Assembly (NCBI RefSeq): GCF_021173675.1
Contig: NZ_JAIHON010000005.1
Coordinates: forward strand, 496,001-560,000
Reading direction: 5' to 3'
Length of the DNA stretch: 64,000 bases
Origin: Streptomyces lincolnensis
GTDB taxonomy: Bacteria; Actinomycetota; Actinomycetes; Streptomycetales; Streptomycetaceae
The notes beneath the pieces were generated by a model. The model had not been told where the DNA came from and searched no databases. It saw nothing but the letters and a program-made list of their open reading frames with translations. Below, in pieces: positions 41,862-49,359 of this stretch. A program made the position numbers and the translations under genes. The first letter of the stretch is position 1. Each line of letters starts with the position of its first letter.

Positions 41862-43196
41862 GTGCGATCGAACCGTTTCCCGCGCCTCCTGCTGCTCACC
41901 TCGCTCCTGGCCGCGCTCGCCGCGTGCGCGCCCGGCTCCCCCGGCGGCGCGCAGGGCGGTACCGGCGGGGCCGCCGTCGTCCGGGTCCCGCAGGACACCG
42001 GCTCGCTCCAGCGGGCGGTGGACCGGGTGCGCCCCGGCGGCCTGGTCCTGGTCTCCCCCGGCGTCTACCGCGAGAGCGTCACCGTGGCCAAGCCGCGCGT
42101 GGTGCTGCGCGGCACCGCCCGCTCGACGGTCGTCGTGGACGGGGAGTTCGAGCGGTCCAACGGCATCACCGTCACGGGCGCCGGTGCGGTCGTGGAGAAC
42201 CTGACCGTCCGCAACCACCTCGCCAACGGCGTGCTGTTCACCGGGGTGACGGACGAGCGGTTCCAGGGGGTGGGCGCGGGCGGATCGGCGTACGACCCGC
42301 TGGACACGGTGAGGTTCCCGCCGCTGAAGGGCTTCCGGGCCTCGTACGTGACGGCGTACAACAACGCCCTCTACGGCATCTACGCCTTCGACGCCCGCGC
42401 CGGTGTCATCGAGCACTCCTACGCCTCCGGGCACGCCGACTCCGGTGTCTACGTCGGCCAGTGCCGGCCCTGCGACACGGTGGTCCGGCACAACACGGTG
42501 GAGCACAACGCGGTGGGCCTGGAGGTGACGAACGCCTCCGAGCGGCTGTATCTGCTGGGCAACCGCGCCTCGCGCAACCGGGTGGGCCTCACCCTCAACT
42601 CCAACGACCTGGAGGCGCTCGGACCCCAGCACGACGCGGTGATCGTGGGCAACACGCTCACCGACAACAACGACGACCGCAGCCCCGAGCAGGCCGACGG
42701 CGGCTTCGGCATCGGGATCGGCGCGGGCGGCGGACGCGGCAACCTGATCGAGCGCAACCTCGTCACCGGCAACCGCTCGGCGGGCGTACTGCTCTCCGAC
42801 GTCCAGGGCTACCCGGCCCGGGACAACACGGTCCGCGGCAACCGGGTCGACGGCAACGGCACGGACCTGGTCCTGGCGACGGGCGCCCCGGCGGGCAACT
42901 GCTTCACGGACAACGGCGGTTCGCGCACCAGCCCGGCGCGTCTGGCCGTTCTCGCCGCGTGCGGCCGCGCCACCCGACGTGCCGAGGCGCCCGTGCCCGC
43001 GGAACCGGGCAGCGGCGTCCTCCCGCTCGGCCGCGCCCGCCCCGTCCAGGCGCCACCGGGCATCTCCTTCCAGGACGCCCCGGCCCCGCCCGCCCAGCCG
43101 AACCGGCCGGGCGGCACGACCGAGCCCCCGCGACCGGCGACGAATTTGCCGGGCCGGGTGGATCCCGGGGCGTATCCGTTGCCGGGGCGGGGGTGA
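41862..43196 (+). CDS. Right-handed parallel beta-helix lipoprotein (NosD-like)
   Basis: 444 residues. The signal ends in the lipobox LAAC (Cys near residue 22). The body consists of short repeated coils rich in N, G, V and T, such as NGITVTGAGAVVENLTVRNHLANGVLF, GIYAFDARAGVIEHSYASGHADSGVY and NLIERNLVTGNRSAGVLL. This is the pectate-lyase/NosD type of beta-helix. The C-terminal 70 residues are Pro-rich. Such proteins bind or cleave polysaccharide or, in NosD, serve copper insertion; no catalytic set is recognised. A GATACAT -10-like element overlaps that of the divergent peroxidase. Confidence 0.85.
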   Translation: MRSNRFPRLLLLTSLLAALAACAPGSPGGAQGGTGGAAVVRVPQDTGSLQRAVDRVRPGGLVLVSPGVYRESVTVAKPRVVLRGTARSTVVVDGEFERSNGITVTGAGAVVENLTVRNHLANGVLFTGVTDERFQGVGAGGSAYDPLDTVRFPPLKGFRASYVTAYNNALYGIYAFDARAGVIEHSYASGHADSGVYVGQCRPCDTVVRHNTVEHNAVGLEVTNASERLYLLGNRASRNRVGLTLNSNDLEALGPQHDAVIVGNTLTDNNDDRSPEQADGGFGIGIGAGGGRGNLIERNLVTGNRSAGVLLSDVQGYPARDNTVRGNRVDGNGTDLVLATGAPAGNCFTDNGGSRTSPARLAVLAACGRATRRAEAPVPAEPGSGVLPLGRARPVQAPPGISFQDAPAPPAQPNRPGGTTEPPRPATNLPGRVDPGAYPLPGRG

Positions 43197-43225
43197 CACG
43201 GCCCCCGCTCCGAGCCCGGGGCCGG

Positions 43226-44005
43226 TCAACGACCGGTGGCGCCCTTCCAGGGTTCCTCCGGCACCCTCCCCGGCACCCGGCCCGCCGTCACGTCGACCGT
43301 CACCGTCCGCCCGGTTCCGAGATCCGCCGTGAGCCGGCGCAGGTTGCCGTCGGCGTCGATCCAGTACGCCAGCGGAGAGCGGCCTGACGGTGAGCCGCCG
43401 GTGCCCCGCGGCCGGGGGCGCGGGCCGCTGAAGACGTCGTAGGAGCGACCGCCGATGCGCTCGCCCCGCAGCCACAACGGGCCGGACTGCGCGAGGAGTT
43501 GGGCGTTGTCGGGGCGGTCGGACGCGAGGGACAGCACCAGCCGCAGCCCGACGTCGAGCGGCCCTCCGGCATACGCCCGCCGCACCCACGCCCGCTCCCG
43601 CACCTCCCGCGCGGCCCGGACCACGTCCCCGCCCCGGTCGCCCGGGGCGTCCGCCACCGCCACCCCCGCCGGATCCCACGCCAGCAGTCCCCGCGCGTCC
43701 CCGGCCTCGTACGCCCCGACCGCCCGATGCCTACGGTGATCGACCACCGCGCGGACCACGGTCGCCCCGGACGGCGTGGCCGCGCGGAGCGTGACGGCCG
43801 ACGGGCTCGCCCGGTACGTGCGGAAGCGGGTCAGGGCCATGCGTTGGGCCTCGGGCGCCGAGAGGGCACGCGGACCGTCGTCGGAGCCGGTCCCGGTCCC
43901 GGCACCAGTCCCGGTCGCTGTCAGGAGTACGGCGGTGAGGCCGCCCGCCGCCAGCAGGGCTCCGCCGGCCGCCGCGAGCCCCTTGGTCTTCGCCTTGATG
44001 CGCAT
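43226..44005 (-). CDS. Exported or membrane-anchored protein of unknown function
   Basis: 259 residues. MRIKAKTKGLAAAGGALLAAGGLTAVLLTATG is a signal or anchor, followed by a Gly/Thr linker. The body has alternating Arg/Ala/Val-rich strands (ALTRFRTYRASPSAVTLRAA, VVRAVVDHRRHRAVGAYEA) and ends with ADGNLRRLTADLGTGRTVTVDVTAG. No enzyme motif is seen. It is convergent with the beta-helix gene and lies just downstream of the SdrD-type gene, separated by an 18-bp terminator stem, so it is a separate transcript. Confidence 0.75.
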   Translation of the reverse strand: MRIKAKTKGLAAAGGALLAAGGLTAVLLTATGTGAGTGTGSDDGPRALSAPEAQRMALTRFRTYRASPSAVTLRAATPSGATVVRAVVDHRRHRAVGAYEAGDARGLLAWDPAGVAVADAPGDRGGDVVRAAREVRERAWVRRAYAGGPLDVGLRLVLSLASDRPDNAQLLAQSGPLWLRGERIGGRSYDVFSGPRPRPRGTGGSPSGRSPLAYWIDADGNLRRLTADLGTGRTVTVDVTAGRVPGRVPEEPWKGATGR

Positions 44006-44022
44006 GGCACGTCTCTACACGC

Positions 44023-44064
44023 GGGCGGGCCGCCCACCGGTCCACACCGGTGGGCGGCCCGCCC
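44023..44064. terminator. Perfect 18-bp terminator stem
   Basis: GGGCGGGCCGCCCACCGG (44023-44040) and its exact complement (44047-44064) enclose the loop TCCACA. It lies 50 bases after the SdrD-type gene and just before the start of the next gene. Confidence 0.85.
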
Positions 44065-44081
44065 GGGGTTCACCCCCGTGG

Positions 44082-44117
44082 GGGTGTCAGCGCTGGGTGT
44101 CAGTGCCGGGGTGTCAG
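44082..44117 (-). repeat. Short tandem repeat containing the SdrD-type gene's stop codon
   Basis: GGGTGTCAG (plus strand) occurs at 44082-44090, 44095-44103 and 44109-44117, periods 13 and 14. On the coding strand each unit contains TGA; the last is the real stop. Confidence 0.8.
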
Positions 44118-47068
44118 CACTTGCCCTTGCACGGCTCCCCGCGCTTGTTGGCGATCTTCACGACCAGTCCGTCGCCGGTCGCCGCGTTCTTGAGGGTGAG
44201 CGCGTACGGCCCGGAGACCGGCTTCTTCGGCAGGACGTAGCCCTCGGGGACGTCCGTCTCGACCAGGTAGTACGTGCCGGCCGGGAGGCCGCCGAAGGCG
44301 CACCTGCCCTGGTTCGAGGTGACGCAGTCGTCGACCAGGGTGTCCTTCTTGGCGCCCTGACGCTGCAGCCCGGACGTGCCGTTGCTGTCGCGCCACAGCT
44401 GGAACACCGCGCCGCCCAGCGGCTTCTTGGTCTTGGCGTCGGTCTTGAGGACCGTCAGACCCAGCGCCTTGACCAGGCCCGCGTCGAGCGTGAGGTCCTG
44501 GCGCTTGCCCGGGCCGAGGGTGACGACCGGGGAGCAGCCGGTGGCGGGGTCCACCACGGAGTCGTCGCCGACCTTGCCCGCGTCCTGCTTGGTCCACAGG
44601 TAGCCGGCCGGCTTCACGAAGCACACCTTGTACGAACCGTCGGCGAGCCCGTCGAAGAGGTACTTGCCCTTGTCGTCGGTCTTCGTCGTCCCGATGACCT
44701 TGCCGGTCTTGGGGTCGACCAGGTTCACGGTGACACCCGGCACCGGCTTCTCGTCCGGGTCCTGGATGCCATCGCCGTCGGTGTCGTACCAGACGTAGTC
44801 GCCCAGCTTGTTGACCGGACCGACCAGGCCCGCGTCGATGTCGTGGTCGACGTGGCCGGGGTCGCCGACGCGCACGCCGGTGGCACCGGCTGAGTCGACG
44901 TCCGAGTCGATCGCCGTGTTCGAACCGGCGCCCCGGACCGTCCACTTGAGCTCGGCGAGCTTCGGGGCGCCCGGGAGCTTGCTCGGGTCGATGCCGCTGT
45001 AGTCGAAGGTGGCCTTGTAGGCGGTGTTGGGCTTCAGGCCCTGGGCGGTACCGAGGTAGTACTCGCCGTTGGCGTCGGTCTTGGTCGTCAGCTTGGTGCC
45101 GTCCGGCGCCGTCAGCGTGACCACCACTCCGGCGATCGGCGGCTCGGACGGGTCCTGGACGCCGTCGCCGTCGGAGTCGTACCAGACCCGGTTGCCGATC
45201 TGGACGGGCGCCTGGTCGCACAGGAGCTCCAGGTCGGCGAGGCCGTTGCCCTTGCCGAAGAGCGAGGCGTCGTACGAGGAGCCGAAGGTGATGTCGCCCG
45301 CGACGGCCCCGTTCTCGGAGTTCCAGCGGCGCACGCCCTGCTCGTAGGCCCGGTTGGTGAACGGGTCGTAGACCGTGCTCCACAGCTTCTTGCGGTACGG
45401 CTGGAGGACCGTGCCGCCCTCGCCGATCTGGTCGTGCTGGGCGTCGCCGAGGACGGTGAGGTCGTTGTAGAACTCGCCGTTGCCCGGGCCGAGCTTGTTG
45501 CCGGGCAGATTGCCGGTGAGCATGCCGCAGCCGGCGTTGTTCTCCAGCGTGTAGCCCGCGCCGGACTTGCAGGCGCGCAGGACGTCACCGGCGGCCAGCC
45601 CCGAGGAGAGCTCGGTCGTGGTGTTGTACCGGTAGGTCAGGTGGCCCTGCATGTCACCGAAGCGGTCGCGCATGCCCAGGATCAGGTCGCCGTTGTCGGC
45701 GATCTCGATGTTGGACAGGATCGGCTGCGGGGCGGAGACGAAGCTGTGCTCCTCGCGCTCGGGGACCCGCTGGTTCCAGGCCTCCCACAGGCCGCTCATC
45801 CGCTGGCCGACGGTGGTCATGTCGGTGCAGCGGTAGTTGGTGGCGGGAGCGCCGGTGAAGCGGTAGGCGCAGCCGCGCGGGTAGTTCAGCGCGTAGGTGA
45901 AGACCGGGGCGAACATGCCGGCCTTGAACTCGTACACGTGTGCGCTGAGCTTGGACGGGTCGCCCCAGGGGGCGGCGGTGGTCACGGTCGTCTCGGCGCC
46001 GCAGACCCCGCCGACCAGCACCCGGCCGCCGCGGACGCCGAGGCCGTACGGGTGCCAGTCGCCGACGCAAGTGGCCGGCTTCGGGACGGCGTACGACGTC
46101 GGCGTGCCGGCGGTGACGGCGTTGCCGGTGCCCTGGAGGGGCACGGTGTACAGCTTGGAGTCGTTGAGGTTGACGGCGTAGAGGGTCTTGCCGTCCCCGG
46201 AGACGTCGACGTCACCGAGGCCCTCGCGGCCCACCTTCGGGTAGACGGCGTTGTCGTTGAGGTAGTTGTTGGCGCTGTCGTGCGCGGTCAGCGTGCCGGG
46301 CAGGGTGGTGAAGGTCGTGACGGCCTTGCTGGTCGCGTTGTAGCGGTAGATCGCGTTGACCGCGCCCGCCGGGCCGTACGCGGTGTGCCGCTTGACCAGC
46401 GTTCCCATGAACACGTTGCCGGTGCGGTCCGTCCCGATACCGAAGACCGCCTGCTGCTTGGTGGTGTCGGTGAGCTGGGTGAACGTACCGCCGGGCGGGG
46501 TGTTCGTGACGTCTCCGAGGAAGGACACCAGGCCGTACTTGCCTGTCGCGTCGGCCTTGGCCAGCCCGCAGGTGACCAGGGTCGGGTTCTCCTGGCAGTA
46601 CTGGTCCGGGTCCCAGAACCCGGTCGTGTAGGTGACGTTCTTCCCGCCGCCGACGTCGACGAAGCCGACCGCGCTGCGCATGACGTCCGCGCCGGTGCCG
46701 AGGCCGGCGACCGCCTCGGAGAGGGTGCCCGGGTCCGGGTTGGTGACCTGGATCCGGTACTTGCCGCCCAGCAGGGCGGAGGTCGCCGGGGTGAAGACCG
46801 CGGTGCCGTCGGCGGCGGTGGTCGCGGTGAGGCTCGTACCGGCGTCGTCGGTCAGGGTGACCTTGACGCCGGCGAGTCCGGGTTCCAGGACGCTGTCGTA
46901 GGTTCCGTCGGCGTCCACCTCGGTGACCACCCGGACGGTCACCTTGCCGTCGCCGGTGCCGGCGGCCCGTGCGGTCGGCGCGCCGACAGAGCCGGCCACC
47001 GTCCCGGCCGCCAGCAGGGCCAGGCTGATTCCGCCCAGCCCTGTCGCTTTCCAGTTTCTGTGCAGCAC
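44114..47068 (-). CDS. Large secreted SdrD/Cna-B repeat protein
   Basis: 984 residues. A Sec signal (MLHRNWKATGLGGISLALLAAGTVAGSVGAPTARA) is followed by a Cna-B-like domain (about 45-125). A long region with propeller-like traits follows (about 130-620; DVSGDGKTLYAVNL, RVPEREEHSFVSAPQP). Two SdrD-type B domains with calcium motifs (WYDSDGDGVQDPSEPP near 626; WYDTDGDGIQDPDEKP near 756) come next, then a SpaA/prealbumin-like domain (LTVLKTDAKTKKPLGGAVFQLW near 871). It resembles surface adhesins. However, there is no LPxTG sorting signal or terminal membrane helix, and it ends in CKGKC, so it is probably released or held non-covalently. Confidence 0.88.
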   Translation of the reverse strand: MLHRNWKATGLGGISLALLAAGTVAGSVGAPTARAAGTGDGKVTVRVVTEVDADGTYDSVLEPGLAGVKVTLTDDAGTSLTATTAADGTAVFTPATSALLGGKYRIQVTNPDPGTLSEAVAGLGTGADVMRSAVGFVDVGGGKNVTYTTGFWDPDQYCQENPTLVTCGLAKADATGKYGLVSFLGDVTNTPPGGTFTQLTDTTKQQAVFGIGTDRTGNVFMGTLVKRHTAYGPAGAVNAIYRYNATSKAVTTFTTLPGTLTAHDSANNYLNDNAVYPKVGREGLGDVDVSGDGKTLYAVNLNDSKLYTVPLQGTGNAVTAGTPTSYAVPKPATCVGDWHPYGLGVRGGRVLVGGVCGAETTVTTAAPWGDPSKLSAHVYEFKAGMFAPVFTYALNYPRGCAYRFTGAPATNYRCTDMTTVGQRMSGLWEAWNQRVPEREEHSFVSAPQPILSNIEIADNGDLILGMRDRFGDMQGHLTYRYNTTTELSSGLAAGDVLRACKSGAGYTLENNAGCGMLTGNLPGNKLGPGNGEFYNDLTVLGDAQHDQIGEGGTVLQPYRKKLWSTVYDPFTNRAYEQGVRRWNSENGAVAGDITFGSSYDASLFGKGNGLADLELLCDQAPVQIGNRVWYDSDGDGVQDPSEPPIAGVVVTLTAPDGTKLTTKTDANGEYYLGTAQGLKPNTAYKATFDYSGIDPSKLPGAPKLAELKWTVRGAGSNTAIDSDVDSAGATGVRVGDPGHVDHDIDAGLVGPVNKLGDYVWYDTDGDGIQDPDEKPVPGVTVNLVDPKTGKVIGTTKTDDKGKYLFDGLADGSYKVCFVKPAGYLWTKQDAGKVGDDSVVDPATGCSPVVTLGPGKRQDLTLDAGLVKALGLTVLKTDAKTKKPLGGAVFQLWRDSNGTSGLQRQGAKKDTLVDDCVTSNQGRCAFGGLPAGTYYLVETDVPEGYVLPKKPVSGPYALTLKNAATGDGLVVKIANKRGEPCKGKC

Positions 47069-47104
47069 GCTTTCCTCGTCTCGTGAAAACGGCCCCCAGA
47101 TTCA

Positions 47105-47110
47105 TGTATA
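47105..47110 (-). promoter_or_regulatory. Candidate -10 of the SdrD-type gene
   Basis: TATACA on the minus strand, in an unusually AT-rich stretch (47100-47150), about 35 bases before the GTG start. GATTAG lies 17 bases further upstream as a weak -35. The gene therefore has its own promoter downstream of the phosphatase gene. Confidence 0.5.
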
Positions 47111-47162
47111 GAAAGTGTGAAGAGTTACTAATCGGACCATTGGGATTAAAGGTGGAGTAAGG

Positions 47163-47214
47163 GGAGGCGAACGGAGGTGACGGGAGGCGAGCGGAGGCGA
47201 GAACGCGGAGGTGA
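47163..47214 (+). repeat. Five GGAGGYGA tandem units
   Basis: GGAGG(C/T)GA occurs at 47163, 47173, 47183, 47193 (exact 10-bp steps) and 47207. Read on the minus strand, which is transcribed here as the phosphatase 3' end, the units are TC(A/G)CCTCC. Confidence 0.85.
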
Positions 47215-47232
47215 GAACGGGGGAACAGGCGG

Positions 47233-49257
47233 TCAGCGCCGGTCCGCCTGGAGCACCAGCAGCGCCAGGTCGTCCTCCGGCGGACGCGTGCCGAACTCGT
47301 GCACCAGTCGCCGGATGCGCTCCGCGATCAGCTCCGCGTCGAGCCCCGTGCAGCCTGCGAGCGCCTCGGCGAGCCCGTCCTCGTCGTCGAACTGCCGTGA
47401 GCCGCTGCGCCGCTCGGTGACCCCGTCCGTCACGCACAGCAGGCTGTCCCCGGGCCGCAGCTCGAAGGTCTCGGAGGTGTACGTCGCGTCCTCGACGACC
47501 CCGAGCAGGGTCTGCGGCCGCGCGGCCGTGCGGACCTCGCCGCCCGCCTCGAGGAGCAGCGGCAGCGGGTGTCCGGCGGAGGCGAGGGTGCAGCGCACTC
47601 CGCCGTCGAAGGGGACCAGTTCGCCGTAGAGGAGCGACAGGAAGCGGGTCTGCGGGCCGTCGCCCGGGGTGGGCGGGCGGCCGCTCGCGGAGGCCAGGGC
47701 GCGGGCCGCGGCGTCGGCGGCCTCCGTGGCGTCGTCGAGGAGGAGTTGGTTGAGGCGGTCCAGGACGTCGCCGACCTGGTAACCCTCGCGGGCCAGCAGC
47801 CGCAGCCAGGGCCGGGCGAGGCCGATGACGACGGCCGCCTCGGGCCCCTTGCCCTGGACGTCGCCGACGGCGAAGCACCAGCGGCCGTCGCCGGCCGGGA
47901 AGAGGTCGTAGAAGTCACCGCTGGGCCCGCCCTTGTCGCACGGCTCGTACACCAGGGCGCTGCGCACCCCCGGTATCTCGGCGACCGCGCCGGGCAGCAG
48001 GCCGCGCTGGAGCACGGCGCTGATGGTGGCCTGCCGGGCGTACCGGCGGGCGGCGCCGACGGCGAGGGCGACCCGGCGGCTGAGGTCCTCGACGAGCCCG
48101 GTGATCTCGTCGGGGAAGGACGGCACCCCGGACCGGCCGATGACCAGGGTGCCGAGCGGACGGCCACCGGCGGTCAGCCGGTACGCCAGCGCGGCCCCGT
48201 GCGCGCCCAGCGCCTCGCAGGGCCAGCGGAAGGGAGCCGGTCCGGCCCGGGCGGCCTCGGGCGGGTGCGGGGGCTCCTTCTCCAGAGCCCGGCGCAGCTC
48301 CTCGATGCGGTTCTCGCTGCCGTGCCACACCCGGGCCAGCCTCGGGCCGTCGCCCCCGGTCCCGCCGGCCGGTCTGCTGCGGCCGGTGACCTCGTCCTCC
48401 AGCCAGACCGCGCACCAGTCGGCCAGCCGCGGCACGATGAGCTGTCCGGCGAGCGCGGCCACCAGGTTCTCGTCGAGCTGCCCGGCGAGCAGGTCGGAGG
48501 CCTCGGCGAGGAAGGACAGGGCGCCCCGGTCGAGCCAGTCCCGTTCCGGCCCGGGTTCCGGGCGGCGCGGGTGTGCCCGCCCGGGCGGGGCGGACTGCGG
48601 GGGCGAGGCGGAGGGCGAAAGTGAGGCGGACCGCGAAGGCGAGGCGGACCGTGAGGGCGGGTCCGGCGCGAGCAACTCCGCCACGCGCAGCTCGCGCTCC
48701 CCGGCGTACGCCTCCAGCGCCTCGACGGTCGACTCCGCCTGCGCGGGCAGCCGCGCCCACACCGTCTTGGCGCCGGTGCGGAAGGTGATGCCCCAGGACT
48801 CGGCGAGCGCGGCCACCAGCCGCAGGCCGCGCCCGTACTCCGGCACCTCCGGAATCTCGTACGACGGTTCGACGGCGCTGTCACGGGGAGCACGGGAGGG
48901 GTGGCGGTCCAGGACCTCGACGACGAGGGCGCCGGTGTCGGGCTCCAGGCGGCAGTCCACCTCGACGTCGGTGCCCGCGTGCACGACGGCGTTGGTGACC
49001 AGTTCGCTGAGGACGACCAGCCCGTCGCCGAGCTGACGGTCGGTGAGGTGCTCGGTGCCGGGCAGCGCTTCCTCGGTCCACTCGGCGAGCGCGGTGCGCA
49101 GCAACGCCCGGGCGGAGCAGGGCGCGGAGGAGCCGCCGGGCAGGCTCACATGCGCCCGAGCGGGCGGACGCGCCTGCGCGCCCGGGTTCACGCCCCCGGG
49201 CACAGGCGCCCCAAGGGCACGGGAGACAGTCTCCCGTTGCGCAGGAATGGCTCCCAT
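47233..49257 (-). CDS. HATPase-GAF-PP2C (SpoIIE-type) phosphatase
   Basis: 674 residues. The N-terminal RsbW-like ATPase domain (about 45-170) has LSELVTNAVVHAG and YGRGLRLVAALAESWG. A Ser/Arg-rich linker with a three-fold SRSASP-type repeat (about 200-217) leads to a GAF domain (about 235-400) and a PP2C/SpoIIE domain (about 410-674) with SGDFYDLFP, GDVQGKGPEAA and VTDGVTERR metal residues. Such proteins switch anti-sigma antagonists by phosphorylation and dephosphorylation. The architecture recalls OsaC, which tunes SigB after osmotic stress in S. coelicolor. ATG 49257 has GGGGAGG five bases upstream. It is divergent from the poly-HAMP kinase gene, 102 bases away. Confidence 0.92.
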   Translation of the reverse strand: MGAIPAQRETVSRALGAPVPGGVNPGAQARPPARAHVSLPGGSSAPCSARALLRTALAEWTEEALPGTEHLTDRQLGDGLVVLSELVTNAVVHAGTDVEVDCRLEPDTGALVVEVLDRHPSRAPRDSAVEPSYEIPEVPEYGRGLRLVAALAESWGITFRTGAKTVWARLPAQAESTVEALEAYAGERELRVAELLAPDPPSRSASPSRSASLSPSASPPQSAPPGRAHPRRPEPGPERDWLDRGALSFLAEASDLLAGQLDENLVAALAGQLIVPRLADWCAVWLEDEVTGRSRPAGGTGGDGPRLARVWHGSENRIEELRRALEKEPPHPPEAARAGPAPFRWPCEALGAHGAALAYRLTAGGRPLGTLVIGRSGVPSFPDEITGLVEDLSRRVALAVGAARRYARQATISAVLQRGLLPGAVAEIPGVRSALVYEPCDKGGPSGDFYDLFPAGDGRWCFAVGDVQGKGPEAAVVIGLARPWLRLLAREGYQVGDVLDRLNQLLLDDATEAADAAARALASASGRPPTPGDGPQTRFLSLLYGELVPFDGGVRCTLASAGHPLPLLLEAGGEVRTAARPQTLLGVVEDATYTSETFELRPGDSLLCVTDGVTERRSGSRQFDDEDGLAEALAGCTGLDAELIAERIRRLVHEFGTRPPEDDLALLVLQADRR
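48605..48658 (-). repeat. 18-bp tandem repeat encoding a Ser-rich linker
   Basis: Three 18-bp units (48605-48622, 48623-48640, 48641-48658) encode SRSASP-type hexapeptides between the ATPase and GAF domains of the phosphatase. Confidence 0.85.
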
Positions 49258-49359
49258 GTCCACCTCCCCGAGCAGTTCGGACGAATACACCTCAGTCGAC
49301 GCGGACAGAGTGACAGACTGGCCACGCCCATAAGCGCCGAGTTACCGAAGTGGGCCGCC

